NCBI GenBank assembly: GCA_031398625.1 | Contig: JANNNQ010000447.1 | Coordinates: forward strand, 1-64,000 | Length of the DNA: 64,000 nt | Origin: CAIUGU01 sp031398625 | GTDB lineage: Bacteria; Pseudomonadota; Gammaproteobacteria; Steroidobacterales; Steroidobacteraceae | Reading direction: 5' to 3' | Shown here: positions 5,808-14,090 of the stretch, in pieces | How positions within the stretch are numbered: position 1 is the stretch's first letter | Layout of the letters: each line of letters opens with the position of its first letter | Notes under the pieces: model-generated | The model's input: the letters and a program-made list of their open reading frames with translations, nothing else | Databases searched by the model: none | What the model was told of the DNA's origin: nothing | Position numbers and translations under genes: made by a program

Positions 5808-7970
5808 ATGCCAGCACAAGACGCTCCACTGAGGGCGTTAGGTGGCATGTCCTCAAACATCGGTTCGGGCTTCGGGTGGGGCGTCCCCGGCGACGAAACC
5901 GAACATGTGCCAGATCTCGTCTGGCCGGCGTCGGTGGCCACGCTTTCGCGGATGAGGACCGACGGGGTCATCTCATCGATTCTGGCCGCCTACACCAGCC
6001 CTCTGCTTGCCGCTGACTGGCGAATCGACCCCAGGGGCGCCGATCCCCTCGCGGTCAAAATCTGCGCCGATTCTCTCGGGCTACCCATCCTCGGCGAGAA
6101 GGTCGACGACATCGGACCCGCCCGGAGGCAGGGCGTCAAGTTCCTCGAACACGTGCGGCTCGCAGCGCTGCACCTGGTCTGGGGTCATTTCGCGTTCGAG
6201 GACGTCTACGAGATCCGCCCGGATGGGCTGACATATCTCGCCGCCCTCCCGGAGCGGATGCCCTCGACCATCGTCGAGATCCGGGTCAACCCTGACGGCA
6301 CCCTCAAGTCGATCGTTCAGGAGGGGATGCAGGGGCAGGGAACGAATTCCTTCAACGGGGTGGAGATCCCGGCGAAGCAACTGCTCTGGTACTGCCATTC
6401 CAGAGAGGGCGCCAACTATGTTGGTAGGTCGTTGCTCCGCGCGGCGTACTCCTATTGGCTTCTGAAAATAGAAGGAATGCGGGCGAATGCCGTAGGGTTG
6501 AGCCGGTTTTCGGCAGGCACTCCGGTAGCTGAACCGCTCCCCGGCACCAACCCGACCCAGGTACAGATCACCGAAGCGCAGCGGATGGTGTCGTCCATTC
6601 GGGTTGGGCAACAAGGCGGCGCCGTCCCAGTCGGTTTCAAGCTGCGAATCATCGGCATCGAGGGGACGCTGCCAGATGCGCTAGCGACCCTCCGCTACTA
6701 CGACGAGCAGGTCGCGCGCAGCACCCTCACATCCATCCTCGACCTCGGGTCCACGGCCAACGGAAGCCGGGCATTAGGGGACAACTTCGCAGATTTACTC
6801 CAGCGATCCTTGCAGTCAATAGCAAATCAAATGGCGGAGACCGCATCTCAGCTATGCGTTCGACTCACCCGGTACAACTTCGGCGACGATGCCGTGGCCC
6901 CCGTCATCACGGCTGGGGACGTCGGAGCCAGTAAGGCAACGATCGCCCAGTCCATCACCGGCCTCATTCAGGCTGGGGCAATCACCCCCGACCCCGCCCT
7001 CGAGAGCTTCGTGCGCGAGGCCTACCACCTCCCCGCAGCCGTCCCTGTCACCGCACCGAAGGAGGGGCCCACCGACGGAACCGAGGCACTCAAGGGCAGC
7101 AAGACCGCAGCCTCCCGAGTGTGGCCGCCCCCGGGGGCGTTCAAGCTCACGGACGAGGTGGCCATCAGTGGCCCCCGCATCGTAAACGCCGCTGACGCGA
7201 AGACGTACCGGGATCCCACGGAAGCCGAGCAAGCCGCGGGCATCGACCCCCAAGCGATCGACGCCGAACACGACACGCTCGTAGCCGAAGGGCTCGCCCT
7301 GTTCGCTGCCGTGGTCATCGCGTGGGGTGCGGCATTAGCTGCTCAGATCATGGCGGCCCTCGTCGCCGGTTCCCTCGTCGCTCTCGCCCGCCTGAAACTG
7401 AAGACTGCGGATGCGGTTGAGGCCCTGCAGTTGGTCATGCATGAAGCCGCAGCAACGGGTGTGCGTCAGGTACTCGACGAAACGGGACGGGCCGGAGCCG
7501 ACCACGGGCTCGCCCCCGACGACGTCACCGTCAACACCGCCGAACTCGACGAACTCGCCGAAGCGTTGGCCGAGCACACCGCGTCCGTCGTCGCAGGCAC
7601 TGCCGGCCGAGAAGCGCAGCGTCTCGGGACAGCCCTTGACGAAGCTGAAGTGGACGCGGTCATCGCGCAGGTACTGACCCCGGGTCCGGTTCCGCAGATG
7701 GTGTCCGAGGCTGTCGCGCGGGCCATGGCTGGGGGGCGAGTGGAAGCGATGGAAGCGGTCATCGCGGCTACCCCGGGGATCGAGTGGGAGATATCGGCGT
7801 CGGCGGTGAGGGACCCGGGGACCTGCGACCGGTGCGAGGAGAACGACGGGCACGTCTACCCCGACCTCGCTACCGGCAGAGCCGACTTCCCACTCGGCCT
7901 CTACAAGGCGTGCCTCGGACGCACCAGGTGCAGATGTCTTCTCATCGCCAGGCCCAAGGCCCCGCAGTGA
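5808..7970 (+). CDS. portal protein fused to a MuF-like minor head domain
   Basis: 720 residues from ATG 5808 (CGAGGAG upstream; a TTG at 5772 is the alternative). Residues 1-380 match a phage portal plan (LLAADWRI..., WGHFAFEDVYEI, LLWYCHSREGANYVGRS, DEQVARSTLTSILDLG). The C-terminal 250 residues are helical and end with CDRCEENDGHVYPD and a final RTRCRCLL, the cysteine pattern that closes MuF/SPP1-gp7-type minor head proteins. The portal forms the dodecameric DNA gate at the capsid vertex; MuF-like domains enter the head or assist assembly. Separate genes in many phages are one gene here. Confidence 0.85.
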   Translation: MPAQDAPLRALGGMSSNIGSGFGWGVPGDETEHVPDLVWPASVATLSRMRTDGVISSILAAYTSPLLAADWRIDPRGADPLAVKICADSLGLPILGEKVDDIGPARRQGVKFLEHVRLAALHLVWGHFAFEDVYEIRPDGLTYLAALPERMPSTIVEIRVNPDGTLKSIVQEGMQGQGTNSFNGVEIPAKQLLWYCHSREGANYVGRSLLRAAYSYWLLKIEGMRANAVGLSRFSAGTPVAEPLPGTNPTQVQITEAQRMVSSIRVGQQGGAVPVGFKLRIIGIEGTLPDALATLRYYDEQVARSTLTSILDLGSTANGSRALGDNFADLLQRSLQSIANQMAETASQLCVRLTRYNFGDDAVAPVITAGDVGASKATIAQSITGLIQAGAITPDPALESFVREAYHLPAAVPVTAPKEGPTDGTEALKGSKTAASRVWPPPGAFKLTDEVAISGPRIVNAADAKTYRDPTEAEQAAGIDPQAIDAEHDTLVAEGLALFAAVVIAWGAALAAQIMAALVAGSLVALARLKLKTADAVEALQLVMHEAAATGVRQVLDETGRAGADHGLAPDDVTVNTAELDELAEALAEHTASVVAGTAGREAQRLGTALDEAEVDAVIAQVLTPGPVPQMVSEAVARAMAGGRVEAMEAVIAATPGIEWEISASAVRDPGTCDRCEENDGHVYPDLATGRADFPLGLYKACLGRTRCRCLLIARPKAPQ

Positions 7971-8149
7971 GGCTCACTCTCGACTTCCTCGGCCTCTGCC
8001 TCGACATCCACTTCGGGCCCATCGGTGGCCCCGAGACGACCAATCCCGAGCCAATGGGGTCCACCTGCGGGGTCCTCGAACGCACCCCTTCGTGGGACCA
8101 CGACCAGCGGGTGCCCCTTGGGTTCGCCCGCCCAACCATGGAGTCCTGA
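7967..8149 (+). CDS. small hypothetical protein, 60 aa
   Basis: GTG 7967 overlaps the portal stop (GTGA) and the frame ends at TGA 8149, overlapping the next ATG. The product begins with a short hydrophobic MRLTLDFLGLCLDIHFGP segment, then is polar. Coding status rests on overlap with both neighbours. Unknown function within the head module. Confidence 0.5.
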   Translation: MRLTLDFLGLCLDIHFGPIGGPETTNPEPMGSTCGVLERTPSWDHDQRVPLGFARPTMES

Positions 8150-8532
8150 TGCGCACCTTTCAGCTTCACCGTGATGTCGACGTCACGGGCGTTTCGGGGA
8201 CGGGCATCGTCGCTGATGGTGTCGTCTGGCCCGACGGCACCGCTTCTGTCCGCTGGCGAGGCGACCGCCAGTCCGTCGTCCACTGGGACAACGCCGAATC
8301 CATCGAAGCAATCCACGGCCACGGCGGCGCCACCCGCATCGTGTGGATGCGCCCCGAAGGCGTCCCCGCCGATCTCGCCGCGATCCAGTCCCGGGCCATG
8401 GACTGCGCCCAAGGCGAGATCGAGCACTGGGGCAAGGGTCCGATGTTCGAGGCGCTGGACGCGTCACAGCGGGACGTCGGACCACTAATGGATGAAGTCC
8501 GCCGGCTTCGGGCGATCGTGGGGGAGTCCTGA
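8149..8532 (+). CDS. conserved actinophage-type hypothetical protein, 127 aa
   Basis: ATG 8149 is preceded by GGAGT. The sequence starts MRTFQLHRDVDVTGVSGTGI, VADGVVWPDGTASVRWRG, then HGHGGATRIVW, a beta-rich SH3-like arrangement that I associate with a recurrent actinophage hypothetical family whose members usually sit outside virion modules. The C-terminal 50 residues are helical. Its place between portal and protease may reflect later insertion. Confidence 0.55.
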   Translation: MRTFQLHRDVDVTGVSGTGIVADGVVWPDGTASVRWRGDRQSVVHWDNAESIEAIHGHGGATRIVWMRPEGVPADLAAIQSRAMDCAQGEIEHWGKGPMFEALDASQRDVGPLMDEVRRLRAIVGES

Positions 8533-8538
8533 ATGCGG

Positions 8539-9042
8539 CTACGGTGTCCAGCCCATTGCGCGCCACCGCGTCTCCCGTGCCTTCTGCACAGCGCGGGCTT
8601 TCCGCTTCCGTGCGTTGCGGCAGATCTTGCACTGGCGTTCCTCGGTCTCAACTCCTGCCCGAATCGCCTTCGTCCAGTATGTCGTCTCAGGTGTCCACGG
8701 ATGCCCGTTGCCGCAAGCCAGGGTGCTTGGGCGTCCGCCACGGGAGCCAGAACGACCAGGCACGAAACGCATGTGAGCGATGTTCAGGCACATCTTGTCC
8801 GTCAAGCAGCGGGCCAGCACGCCAGTACTCGCATCACCGCCGGTCAAGGCCTCCCAAGCTACGACTGGAGAGTCGCGGAACCTGCCGAGCCGGGGGCACA
8901 TCACCGTTGGCCTGACGTATCCGGTGACGAGGGGGTGGCACCCGTTCGCGTCCACGACCGGGTCGGCCAAGAAGTTGAGCAGGTCCGCGAACGCCCGGTT
9001 GGTCACCGGAAAAGTCTTGTCCCCCAACACCAAAAGCTGCAT
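8539..9042 (-). CDS. zinc-finger/HNH-like protein on the opposite strand
   Basis: 167 residues leftward from ATG 9042, inside an otherwise rightward virion operon. The C-terminal 60 residues carry C-G-N-G-H-P-W near 110 and C-K-I-C near 138 followed by a very basic helix (RNARKRKARAVQKARETRWR), like the zinc-binding part of phage HNH-type or recombination-endonuclease-like proteins. A clear catalytic H-N-H triad is not visible. The N-terminal 95 residues are unfamiliar. Opposite orientation and position suggest a selfish or moron gene. Confidence 0.55.
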   Translation of the reverse strand: MQLLVLGDKTFPVTNRAFADLLNFLADPVVDANGCHPLVTGYVRPTVMCPRLGRFRDSPVVAWEALTGGDASTGVLARCLTDKMCLNIAHMRFVPGRSGSRGGRPSTLACGNGHPWTPETTYWTKAIRAGVETEERQCKICRNARKRKARAVQKARETRWRAMGWTP

Positions 9043-9074
9043 ACCTCAAACACTACCCAACCCGGGGAGTCCTG

Positions 9075-10652
9075 ATGCCACCCGTCACCGCTCTCGTTAC
9101 CCGCCCTGCGGTAGAGATCGCCGCCGTCGGCTCGTGGGGTGCGATCTCCGAAGACGGTTCCGCGTGGGTTGTCACCGAGCAGTCCATCACCGATGCCGTC
9201 AATGCCTCCCGTGATCCAGCGTTCCGGACCCCAGTCATCAAGCTCGGCCACTCCGACCCGTTCTTCACCGCCGGGGAGGATCCACAGTTCGGCCGTGACG
9301 GCATCCCTTCCGTCGGGCGACTGACGAACCTTCGGGCCAGCCCGGACGGCCAATCCCTCCTCGCCGACCTCACTGGGATGCCGAAGTGGTTGGACGAGGT
9401 CATGGCGTCCGCGTACCCGTCCCGGTCCACAGAGTCCCTGAATGGTGTCGTTCCCGGACGAAACGGCGTGTATTCCATGGTGGTTACGGGCTTGGCTCTC
9501 CTCGGGGAAACCGTCCCCGCCATCGAATCCCTCGCCGACGTCGCCGACCTCTTCGGCGTCGACACCGACATCAGCACCTGGGCAGCGGCACGTCGCGTTG
9601 CTGCCGCAGCCGTCACCACCCCACTCAAGGAGCAAGCCGTGCCCGAGCCAACGAAAGTGACCGCGTCCGCGCGGATCGAGGATCTGTACCAGGCCGCCGA
9701 AGCGTGGGCGAAGGGACAGGACTCGGTGCCGTCCGAGGCATGGCCGCGCGAGATTTACACCGACTATCTGATTCTCTGCGACTACGACGGTCGGCTGTGG
9801 AAGACCACCTGGACCGAGTCCAGCGGTGAATTCAGCTTCGGTGAGGCGTCCCGGGTGCAGATCACGTACACCCCACTGGCGGACACCGTGTCGGCGGCAG
9901 CGGCTCACGCGATGCACTCACCTGTCTCGTATCGCAGACAACAGACTGGTACGGTAAGCGCGGGGTCGGGGTCGCCATCAGGTCGATCCCTTGGAGAAAC
10001 ATCAGTGAGCATCGCGCCAGCATTGCGCGCTGCCGTCGGCATGGAAGATTCCGCTGACGAGGCGGCCGTCGAAGCGGCCATCCTCGCCAAGCTGAACGCT
10101 CCGGTCGTCGAGCCTGCGCCCACCATCACCCCGGAGGCCACGGTCACACCGTCCGCCCCCGTCAACACCGCACCGGCCACCACGGTCATTCCTGCTGCCC
10201 AGAGTGAGCACGATCCGTCGACATCTGAAACACGGATCGTAGATGTTCGGCCGGATCTGGCACAGCAGGTTGCTGCCGCCGTCTCCGCCGCACTCCCCGC
10301 CGCCGTGTCCGCGCACATCGCGCCACTCGCGGCGAGCAACGAGGCGCTGCGCGCCGACCTCGGTCGGGTCACCGCCGAACTGGCCACGGCGAAGCAGACC
10401 GAGGCTGAGAAGGTCCGCTCCGCGGTCATCAACTCGGCCATCGCCGCCGGGAAGATCCGCACCGCCGACCGGGAGCGGTTCCTGAAGCTCTACGACAAGG
10501 CGCCCGCCGAGACCCTCGAGCACCTCGACTCGATCGCCCCCGGTACCGCCGTCCCGATCAGCGCCGCCGGCTACGCGGGCGAAGAAGCGCAGGACGCGGA
10601 CGAGTTCAAGACCTTCGAAGAGCAGTTCGGATGGGGTGTTTCGAATGGCTGA
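9075..10652 (+). CDS. capsid maturation protease-scaffold (Mu gpI-like)
   Basis: 525 residues from ATG 9075 (GGGGAGT upstream). The N-terminal 170 residues resemble Mu-I-type prohead protease (VIKLGHSD, SVGRLTNLRASPDG, LADLTGMPKWLDEVM, YPSRSTESLNG). A Pro/Ala/Thr-rich linker follows, then the helical scaffold end (AAIAAGKIRTADRERFLKLY, KAPAETLEHLDSI) seen in the same family. An in-frame GTG at 10005 with its own ribosome site marks a probable nested scaffold protein. It acts in procapsid assembly and cleaves scaffold and perhaps capsid. An operator pair lies inside the gene at 10208-10242. Confidence 0.75.
   Translation: MPPVTALVTRPAVEIAAVGSWGAISEDGSAWVVTEQSITDAVNASRDPAFRTPVIKLGHSDPFFTAGEDPQFGRDGIPSVGRLTNLRASPDGQSLLADLTGMPKWLDEVMASAYPSRSTESLNGVVPGRNGVYSMVVTGLALLGETVPAIESLADVADLFGVDTDISTWAAARRVAAAAVTTPLKEQAVPEPTKVTASARIEDLYQAAEAWAKGQDSVPSEAWPREIYTDYLILCDYDGRLWKTTWTESSGEFSFGEASRVQITYTPLADTVSAAAAHAMHSPVSYRRQQTGTVSAGSGSPSGRSLGETSVSIAPALRAAVGMEDSADEAAVEAAILAKLNAPVVEPAPTITPEATVTPSAPVNTAPATTVIPAAQSEHDPSTSETRIVDVRPDLAQQVAAAVSAALPAAVSAHIAPLAASNEALRADLGRVTAELATAKQTEAEKVRSAVINSAIAAGKIRTADRERFLKLYDKAPAETLEHLDSIAPGTAVPISAAGYAGEEAQDADEFKTFEEQFGWGVSNG
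9931..9982 (+). promoter_or_regulatory. possible internal promoter/leader of the nested scaffold gene
   Basis: The stretch ATCGCAGAC (9931-9939), TACGGT (9950-9955) and GGGGTCGGG (9962-9970) followed by GCCATCA closely parallels the 5734-5780 region before the portal gene (ATCGTAGAC, TACGAT, GGGGTCGGG, GCCAGCA). In both cases a ribosome site and start follow 35-45 bases on. Here it lies in the linker of the protease gene and precedes GTG 10005. Confidence 0.35.
10005..10652 (+). CDS. nested scaffold protein (internal start)
   Basis: In-frame GTG at 10005 within the protease gene, preceded by TTGGAGAAA at suitable spacing. It would give a 215-residue protein comprising only the linker and helical scaffold domain, exactly as Mu Z and lambda Nu3 are made from inside their protease genes. 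Supported by the start context and by the leader-like sequence at 9931-9982; not certain without protein data. Confidence 0.4.
   Translation: MSIAPALRAAVGMEDSADEAAVEAAILAKLNAPVVEPAPTITPEATVTPSAPVNTAPATTVIPAAQSEHDPSTSETRIVDVRPDLAQQVAAAVSAALPAAVSAHIAPLAASNEALRADLGRVTAELATAKQTEAEKVRSAVINSAIAAGKIRTADRERFLKLYDKAPAETLEHLDSIAPGTAVPISAAGYAGEEAQDADEFKTFEEQFGWGVSNG
10208..10242. promoter_or_regulatory. paired 13-bp dyad operator (pair 3), intragenic
   Basis: GCACGATCCGTCG at 10208-10220 and ACACGGATCGTAG at 10230-10242, again 22 bp apart, inside the protease-scaffold gene. No clear -10 box abuts it. It may act as a roadblock rather than a promoter operator. Confidence 0.5.
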
Positions 10653-11019
10653 TTACGTCCCGAACCACCTCCCCGGCCAGAACGTCACCTACATCGCTGG
10701 TGGCACCATCGCGGGCGGTCAGGTCGTGGTCCTGTCCGCGACCGGTCGTGTCGTGACCGTCGCTGGTGCGGGTGCCCGCAACACGGTCGGTATCGCCTGC
10801 CACAGCGTGGTCTCCGGCCAGGCAGTCACCGTCACCCGGGGTGGTGAGCAGCGGCCCATCGCGGCCGGTGCGATCACCGCCGGTGTTCTGGTGAAGTCCG
10901 CCGCCGCTGGTGCGGTCGCCGCGTTCGTTCCCGGTACCGACGCGATCGATCTGATCCTCGGTGTCGCCCTCAACACCGTCGCGGATACCGCTCCGGTCGA
11001 CGTTGCTTGGAGGGCCTGA
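10645..11019 (+). CDS. head decoration protein (DUF2190-like)
   Basis: 124 residues from ATG 10645, overlapping the protease gene by 8 nt. The all-beta, Gly/Ala/Val-rich pattern (NVTYIAGGTIAGGQVVVL, VAGAGARNTVGIA, AGVLVKSAAAGAVAAF, ILGVALNTV) fits the small capsid decoration proteins placed between protease and capsid genes. It would bind the outside of the capsid shell. Confidence 0.7.
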   Translation: MADYVPNHLPGQNVTYIAGGTIAGGQVVVLSATGRVVTVAGAGARNTVGIACHSVVSGQAVTVTRGGEQRPIAAGAITAGVLVKSAAAGAVAAFVPGTDAIDLILGVALNTVADTAPVDVAWRA

Positions 11020-11945
11020 TGCCCACGTACCCCGTCTCTCCTCCGTCGTTGACGGATCCAGTTCTCACGATCAACCGGTTCCTGCAGTCCCCGACCGCCG
11101 TTGCGCGTCGGATCCGGGACATCACGAGCCAGCAGTTCATTGCGGAACGGCTCTTGGGTGCGGACAAGGTGAAGGCCTCCGGTGGCGCCGTGATCTACGG
11201 TGTTTCCGAGTCCATCTACACCGACCGTGACCCGCGTCTCGTCAACGCTGGTGCCGAGTACCCGCGGGCTATCAGCCCGGACGGTACGTCTGCTCTGGCG
11301 CTCACGTCGAAGTATGGCCAGGACGTGGAGTTGACCGACGAGAAGATCTCGCGGGAGCAGAACCGGTCCCTGAACCAGGCTTTGGTGAAGGCGGCGAACC
11401 GGTCCGTCGCGTACGTCGATGGCGTGGTTCTGAACGTGATCAACACGGCGGTCACTCAGACTCAGGCCGCGGTTGCCGCGTGGACGAACTCGGCCACCAG
11501 TGACCCGCTGAAGGACGTCAACCTCGCCATTGCGCAGGTGAGCGATCTCGGTGAGGACTACATGCCGGACATCCTCGTGACCAGCTACGCGAACGCCGCG
11601 CTGCTCAAGTCGAACCAGAAGATCATCTCGGGGATGCCCCGCGAGGACACCTCGAACCTGACGACCAAGGCGGACTTTGGGATGGTCGCGGGCCTGCACA
11701 TCTGGGCGGTTCCGGCCGCGCGGATGCCTTCGGGTGTCGGTGCTTTCATCGCCGACTCCAACAGCCTCGGGTTCATGGCATGGGAAGACATCCAGTCCCC
11801 CGAGTACGCGGGTGACCCGTCGGGCATCCAGACCTGGACCCGCCGCAACCCGGCAGCGACCGACTCGTGGTTGATCCGGACCCGGCGCATCTTCGCCCCG
11901 GCCATCAGTGACCCGGCTGCCGCGATCAAGATCACGGGGGTCTGA
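11019..11945 (+). CDS. major capsid protein
   Basis: 308 residues from ATG 11019, with GGAGGG upstream and TGATG overlap with the decoration gene. Position after protease and decoration genes, size, and segments such as VYGVSESIYTDRDPRLVNAG, YGQDVELTDEKISREQ, MPDILVTSYANAALLKSNQK and the C-terminal SWLIRTRRIFAPAISDP fit an HK97-fold capsid subunit of the actinophage type. It forms the icosahedral shell. Confidence 0.8.
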   Translation: MPTYPVSPPSLTDPVLTINRFLQSPTAVARRIRDITSQQFIAERLLGADKVKASGGAVIYGVSESIYTDRDPRLVNAGAEYPRAISPDGTSALALTSKYGQDVELTDEKISREQNRSLNQALVKAANRSVAYVDGVVLNVINTAVTQTQAAVAAWTNSATSDPLKDVNLAIAQVSDLGEDYMPDILVTSYANAALLKSNQKIISGMPREDTSNLTTKADFGMVAGLHIWAVPAARMPSGVGAFIADSNSLGFMAWEDIQSPEYAGDPSGIQTWTRRNPAATDSWLIRTRRIFAPAISDPAAAIKITGV

Positions 11946-11947
11946 GG

Positions 11948-12334
11948 ATGGCTGACGACACCAAGGCCGACGAGACCAAGGACGACAAGGACGCTTCGGC
12001 CGACAAGCCGAAGCCCCGCGCGAAGCCCCGCACCCGGACCCAGATCGCCCGGGACAAGGCCGCTTCCGAGGCGAAGGCCCGCGAGGCGAGCATCCTTGAG
12101 ACGTCGCCCCTGTGGCAGGTCATCTACCCGACCGGGATCAGCATCAACCGGCCCGATGACGACGAGATCATCGTCGACGTCAACGGCATCGACACCGACG
12201 TCGAGGTCATCAACGGTTTCGCGCACATCCCCATGAACGGGCGGGTCCGTGCGGGCTCGCTCGACGAACTGTCGAACTTCAGTGACCTTGCCGGGCAGGG
12301 AATGCTCCGCCAGGTCCTGGAGTCGGCCTCCTGA
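11948..12334 (+). CDS. hypothetical head-module protein, 128 aa
   Basis: ATG 11948, two bases after the capsid stop. The first 50 residues are Lys/Asp/Glu-rich and disordered (DDTKADETKDDKDASADKPK); the rest is a compact beta-containing domain (IYPTGISINRPDDDEIIVDV) ending in a short helix. It may be a head accessory protein. Family not recognised. A large hairpin follows the gene. Confidence 0.5.
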   Translation: MADDTKADETKDDKDASADKPKPRAKPRTRTQIARDKAASEAKAREASILETSPLWQVIYPTGISINRPDDDEIIVDVNGIDTDVEVINGFAHIPMNGRVRAGSLDELSNFSDLAGQGMLRQVLESAS

Positions 12335-12340
12335 TCCCTC

Positions 12341-12400
12341 CCTCGCGCGGGTGCCTGCACTCCCGACCCCAATCGAAAGATTGCAGGTGCCCGCGCGGGG
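12341..12400 (+). other. large hairpin between capsid and fibre genes
   Basis: The 19-nt arm at 12341-12359 (cctcgcgcgggtgcctgca) pairs with 12382-12400 with three imperfections, two of them GU-type in RNA. There is no T-run. It could be an attenuator or processing site that lowers expression of the downstream fibre-like genes relative to capsid. Confidence 0.5.
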
Positions 12401-12440
12401 AAGGTACGACCCCCAACCACACCCTCTCTGGAGGTCCGTA

Positions 12441-12464
12441 ATGCGTGCCTCCACCGAGGACTGA
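12441..12464 (+). CDS. possible 7-codon leader peptide
   Basis: ATG 12441 has GGAGG seven bases upstream and encodes MRASTED before TGA 12462-12464, four bases before the ATG of the next gene. The good ribosome site serves this mini-ORF, so downstream translation may depend on reinitiation. Could be fortuitous. Confidence 0.25.
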   Translation: MRASTED

Positions 12465-12467
12465 TCG

Positions 12468-14090
12468 ATGGCGTACACACCGCCCTACCCCGACGGGTGG
12501 CGTGACCTCCCGAACGAGTCGACGGAGATCGACGCCCGCGCCCTCGACATCATGGACAAGGGCATCGCTGATGCCCATGCCGCGATCGGATCAGGTGGCG
12601 CCTCCACCGGGGCAACCGGAATCCTGTTCGTGTTCTTCAACGAGGTCAGCAAGAATTGGCCGGCCCGGTCCTCCGTCACATCATCCCCGTTGCAGATCGT
12701 CGAGTGGGTCGGCAACGCGCAACCCCCCACGGATGCGGTCGGTGGCGTCGACCGGTGGTTCGGTCCTCTCGCCGGCTCTGGTGTGACCCCCGAGGATTCC
12801 ACCCCGCCCCCGGTGTTCCCTGACCCGGTCACTGGTGTGTCGATGACCGCCCCCTCGGGGTCGGTTTCTGGCTCGGTGATATCCCTATCGGCGAGTCTGA
12901 CGACCACCTCATCAACGACTTTCGCCTTCGCTCAGATCGCGGTCCGTGGACCTGCCGGACAGAAGATCGACACCTCGTTCCACCCCAACGTGACCGTCGA
13001 TGGCACCCTCGTCATGACGGGTTCCATCACCGCGACCGCCCCCGGGACATGGACCGCATTCGCCACGCACAACATCACCGGCGGCGCAGATCAAGCTTCG
13101 TGGGTGGACGGGCCAGCAACGACGTTCACCGTCACCGCCCCGACCCCGACACCCACCACCCCCGGCGGTGTTCCCCTTATCGGAATCAGCGGCCTGGCAT
13201 GGAATTCGGGGACGTTCCAGGGCGGCAGGTCAGCCAGCGACATGACCTCCTTTGGCACGTGGCGCGGCAGGCCCTTGGACGCGTTCCTGACGTTCAGCGA
13301 CAGGTGGTCGTGGGCGGGGATGTTCGAAATCCAAGCCGACTGGCCGGCCTGGCCCGGGGTGATCATCATCAGCACCCCGCCCCAACCGGACGGGCAGAAC
13401 TGTGCGGCGACCGCAGCCGGCACGAATGACCAGCGGTGGCGGGACTACGGTTCCGCGCTGACGGCGGCCGGACTGAACACCGACAAATTCATCGTCCGGG
13501 TGTGGGAAGTCAACGGCAGCTGGTACTCGTGGTCGCTGACCAACAACTCCGAGGCCACGTTCATCGCCGCCATGAAACGCATGTCTACGGCGTTGAAAAG
13601 CACTGCCCCGAACGTCAAAATCAGCTTGAACTGGAACCGCGGCTATTCCGGTTGGGGTGGCAGCTGGGAGAACGTCACCGAGGCGCTCATCGGGTCCGGC
13701 CCATCCGGGCGGTACATCGACGTCGTGGGTATCGACTCCTACGACTGGTACCCGGCCCAAAACAACTTGAGCAATTGGAACAACGCGCAAGGTCAGTACC
13801 CGTCGATGAGCGCTATGGCCACGTGGGTGCGGGCCCGGGGCCTGCAGATGTCCCTCGAAGAGTGGGCACTCATCAGTGCCTCGGGTGGTTCTGGCGGTGG
13901 CGCGGTCGGTGATGACCCCTACTACATCGGCAAGATGTGGGACTTCTTCGTCGACAATGCCGACGTCATCGCGTACGAGGGGTACTACAACCACGATGGC
14001 GCACCATCGACCCTGCAGCACGTCATCACATCCGGGGTCTACCCGAATGCCGCTGCGGCATACCGGTCTTCGACTAGGTGGGGGTCGTAG
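12468..14090 (+). CDS. virion protein with GH26-like glycoside hydrolase domain
   Basis: 540 residues from ATG 12468. Residues 1-45 (YTPPYPDGWRDLP...IDARALDIMDKGIADA) resemble the N-terminal anchor of actinophage minor tail proteins; residues 105-235 are Thr/Ser/Pro-rich beta sandwiches; residues 240-540 look like a GH26-type barrel, with RVWEVNGSWYSW (candidate acid/base Glu), LNWNRGYS, YIDVVGIDSYDWYP and a late SLEEWAL (candidate nucleophile Glu). GH26 members are mostly mannanases; the substrate here is unknown. It probably degrades a surface glycan at adsorption. Its position inside the head module is unusual. Confidence 0.65.
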   Translation: MAYTPPYPDGWRDLPNESTEIDARALDIMDKGIADAHAAIGSGGASTGATGILFVFFNEVSKNWPARSSVTSSPLQIVEWVGNAQPPTDAVGGVDRWFGPLAGSGVTPEDSTPPPVFPDPVTGVSMTAPSGSVSGSVISLSASLTTTSSTTFAFAQIAVRGPAGQKIDTSFHPNVTVDGTLVMTGSITATAPGTWTAFATHNITGGADQASWVDGPATTFTVTAPTPTPTTPGGVPLIGISGLAWNSGTFQGGRSASDMTSFGTWRGRPLDAFLTFSDRWSWAGMFEIQADWPAWPGVIIISTPPQPDGQNCAATAAGTNDQRWRDYGSALTAAGLNTDKFIVRVWEVNGSWYSWSLTNNSEATFIAAMKRMSTALKSTAPNVKISLNWNRGYSGWGGSWENVTEALIGSGPSGRYIDVVGIDSYDWYPAQNNLSNWNNAQGQYPSMSAMATWVRARGLQMSLEEWALISASGGSGGGAVGDDPYYIGKMWDFFVDNADVIAYEGYYNHDGAPSTLQHVITSGVYPNAAAAYRSSTRWGS

